Source of the DNA: Symsagittifera roscoffensis
Taxonomy: Eukaryota > Xenacoelomorpha > Acoela > Convolutidae
Reading direction: 5' to 3'
Assembly (NCBI RefSeq): GCF_963678635.1
Contig: NC_087062.1
Span: forward strand, 34,075,651-34,139,650
DNA length: 64,000 nucleotides
Shown here: piece by piece, positions 62,401 through 64,000 of the stretch
How the letters are laid out: every line of letters begins with the position of its first letter
Position numbering within the stretch: the first letter of the stretch is position 1
Notes under the pieces: model-generated
Database searches by the model: none
Seen by the model: only the letters and a program-made list of their open reading frames with translations
What the model was told of the DNA's origin: nothing
Made by a program: the position numbers and the translations under genes

Positions 62401-63420
62401 TCATTCAAAAATTACCAACGACATATAAATTCAAAATCAAATAACAAAAAATAAAAGAATTGAAAATGAAGACGTTTAATCAATTAAAGCGAACTAAAAA
62501 TTTCGGTTTAAATTAAAGAAACTAAAAAACTTTGCTGCTTAATTACCGAACACAAATAACCTTGCTAATCATTTGGCTTTCGAACTGAAATACAAGCTTC
62601 AAAACAGATGAGACATATATGAACTTGAAAAAAGTTTCCAGTAGATCAAAATTAAAATTGCTAAAATTGGTCACATTTTTCAGACGAATTAGGTGGGAAC
62701 AAAAAAAAATGCAAAACTGTAAGACTGTGAAATCAAATTCTTGCTAATTATTGGAGGTTGTGATTGATAAAAAAAGTCTATTTTCTTGATTTTGATCAGC
62801 TTTTTGTCTCTAGAAGCAATTTTAAAGAGGTGTACTCCCAATCAAAGGTAATTGCTCTGAGATTACATTGCTATAGGCAGCCTTTTCGAGTGCAAGCTGT
62901 AGTATTGCCTATAAAAGTTCTCCAGGAGGACCTAATGGTGAGTCTTTAAAAAGTGATTTTAAAAATTTAACTCAAATACAAGGTGAGCAGAAATTAGAAA
63001 ATCATAAGAATAAGTTATATGAGCAAAGGAACGCACAAAAAGTAATATGGTAACATTTTTGTATGATATAGTTGTCTGTAGAACTTTGTCGTTCATATCA
63101 TGGCTAATTTCTAGGATAATTTGATAGTACCGCTAGATACTTTGAAGATGTTGAATTTTTGATTAAACGAACCCAGTTGAAGTTTTTCAAGAAACATATA
63201 TCTTGAAGGATGTCTACCGGTAATCAAAGATGCCACTATTCAACTGCACAGCTGTGGTTCAGGCTAGACCACCCAGTGCATTTTAAAAATTGTTTCATAG
63301 AAAAATTGGAATTAATGTTTTTTCCGGCCAATTATATCCCTTTTTGCTCAACTTTTTTGGAAATGAGCATTGGGCTTGTCTATTTTTTTTAGATGTGCTT
63401 GTGATTTTTTTAGTCTGGGA
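62400..63420. other. No gene recognised
   Basis: AT-rich. Short plus-strand frames at 62764-62949 and 63210-63490 have no motif. Missing 5' exons of the SPATA1-like gene could lie here or beyond the window. Confidence 0.4.
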
Positions 63421-63421
63421 G

Positions 63422-63837
63422 CTACATATTTACTACTTGAATGCTAAGTACAAAAATAAAGGCAAAAATCATAATCTCTGGCAAGACTAGCTCGTTGTTT
63501 GACTCGTACGTCTTCTTAAGGCCCAACTCGGTTTTTGATAAATATGCGTTTAGTATTTTGTTTTCTACTACCAAAAAAAACTGCCCAAATTGATCCGGTA
63601 TTTCGACATGACGTGGATTGATAGCAATGGTGGGTTTTGGATGTCGTTTGGTTACTAAAGAGCCCGGGTTATCGCCGACCAATAACAGTTATCGCCGACG
63701 AAAGGACAGTTAGTTTGCTTTATCGTCCTTCGCCTTATTTGAATTAGCTGCGATTAGCTGGCTGTTTTGCTGGTTTAATTGATTCCTGACTGTCTCCTTC
63801 ATTTGCTGAAAACAATATTCGAACTTCTGAGCGTCCT
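63422..63837 (-). other. Unidentified coding-like minus-strand segment
   Basis: After an acceptor-like CCATTGCAG, the minus strand from 63837 to about 63714 reads 41 codons (DAQKFEYCFQQMKETVRNQL...NKAKDDKAN) to a TAA. A further frame at 63682-63422 has protein-like composition (KPTIAINPRHVEIPDQFGQF, ENKILNAYLSKTELGLKKTY). The two are in different frames, separated by a direct repeat GTTATCGCCGAC (63670, 63691). They may be a last exon of a gene beyond the window plus unrelated sequence, or a decayed gag/protease region of a retroelement. I recognise no family. Confidence 0.3.
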
Positions 63838-64000
63838 GCAATGGGTTTGTGACTATGCTCGTTGCTGTTTGAGGTTATATCGCCCCCACATGTGATTAAA
63901 AGTTTTGGGCATTTTTACGATTTCTGTTTGCTGCAGCGCGAGCGTGTTGATGTCTTTGCATTGCACTTCTTTTGAAAATTATCCCGTCAAAATAATGAGC

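Overview
The window is nuclear DNA of a metazoan. It is AT-rich, with GT-AG introns of 0.1 to 6 kb, long introns full of transposon debris, and conserved animal genes split into short, comparatively GC-rich exons. I cannot name the species. Axonemal/sperm-type genes point to a ciliated animal. A splice-acceptor-like AG lies 2 to 16 nt before the start codon of all four plus-strand genes, which hints at a lineage with spliced-leader trans-splicing (for example tunicate, ctenophore, flatworm or hydrozoan). That is inference only.

Layout of host genes, left to right. (1) eIF3G, + strand, two coding exons 2728-2982 and 8794-9489, 316 aa, apparently complete. (2) Cyclin Y (CCNY), + strand, nine exons 16716-22158, 415 aa, complete. 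(3) VTI1A-type Qb-SNARE, + strand, three exons 28748-31369, 230 aa, complete. (4) A small FLYWCH zinc-finger ORF at 36489-36779. (5) A CFAP77-like axonemal protein, + strand, main exon 40679-41560 and downstream exons to 45755. (6) A SPATA1-like coiled-coil protein, - strand, nine exons recovered between 61050 and 49657, 5' end not found. (7) A coding-like minus-strand segment at 63422-63837 that I could not identify.

Mobile and repetitive DNA fills the rest. Main items: an LTR retrotransposon with both LTRs, PBS, PPT and a 4-bp target duplication (10853-13563), internally deleted and with a damaged integrase; a near-intact non-LTR retrotransposon (54282-58786) inside a SPATA1-like intron, with a 200-N assembly gap in ORF1; an old LINE relic (4454-6334, minus); a 238-bp MITE with 8-bp target duplication (42039-42276) nested in a hAT-like MITE; further hAT-like MITE copies; a dispersed family with a tRNA-like core and a GCGAAGC hairpin (at least nine copies); two satellite-like families with monomers near 165 bp and 155 bp; and several long inverted repeats (26843-27459, 37868-38742, 48640-48737, 50947-51096).

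The host genes are functionally unrelated (translation initiation, Wnt/CDK signalling, vesicle fusion, cilium). There is no operon logic beyond the possible shared trans-splicing. Exon boundaries were set by hand from reading frame, GT-AG signals and family similarity recalled from memory; no alignment was run.
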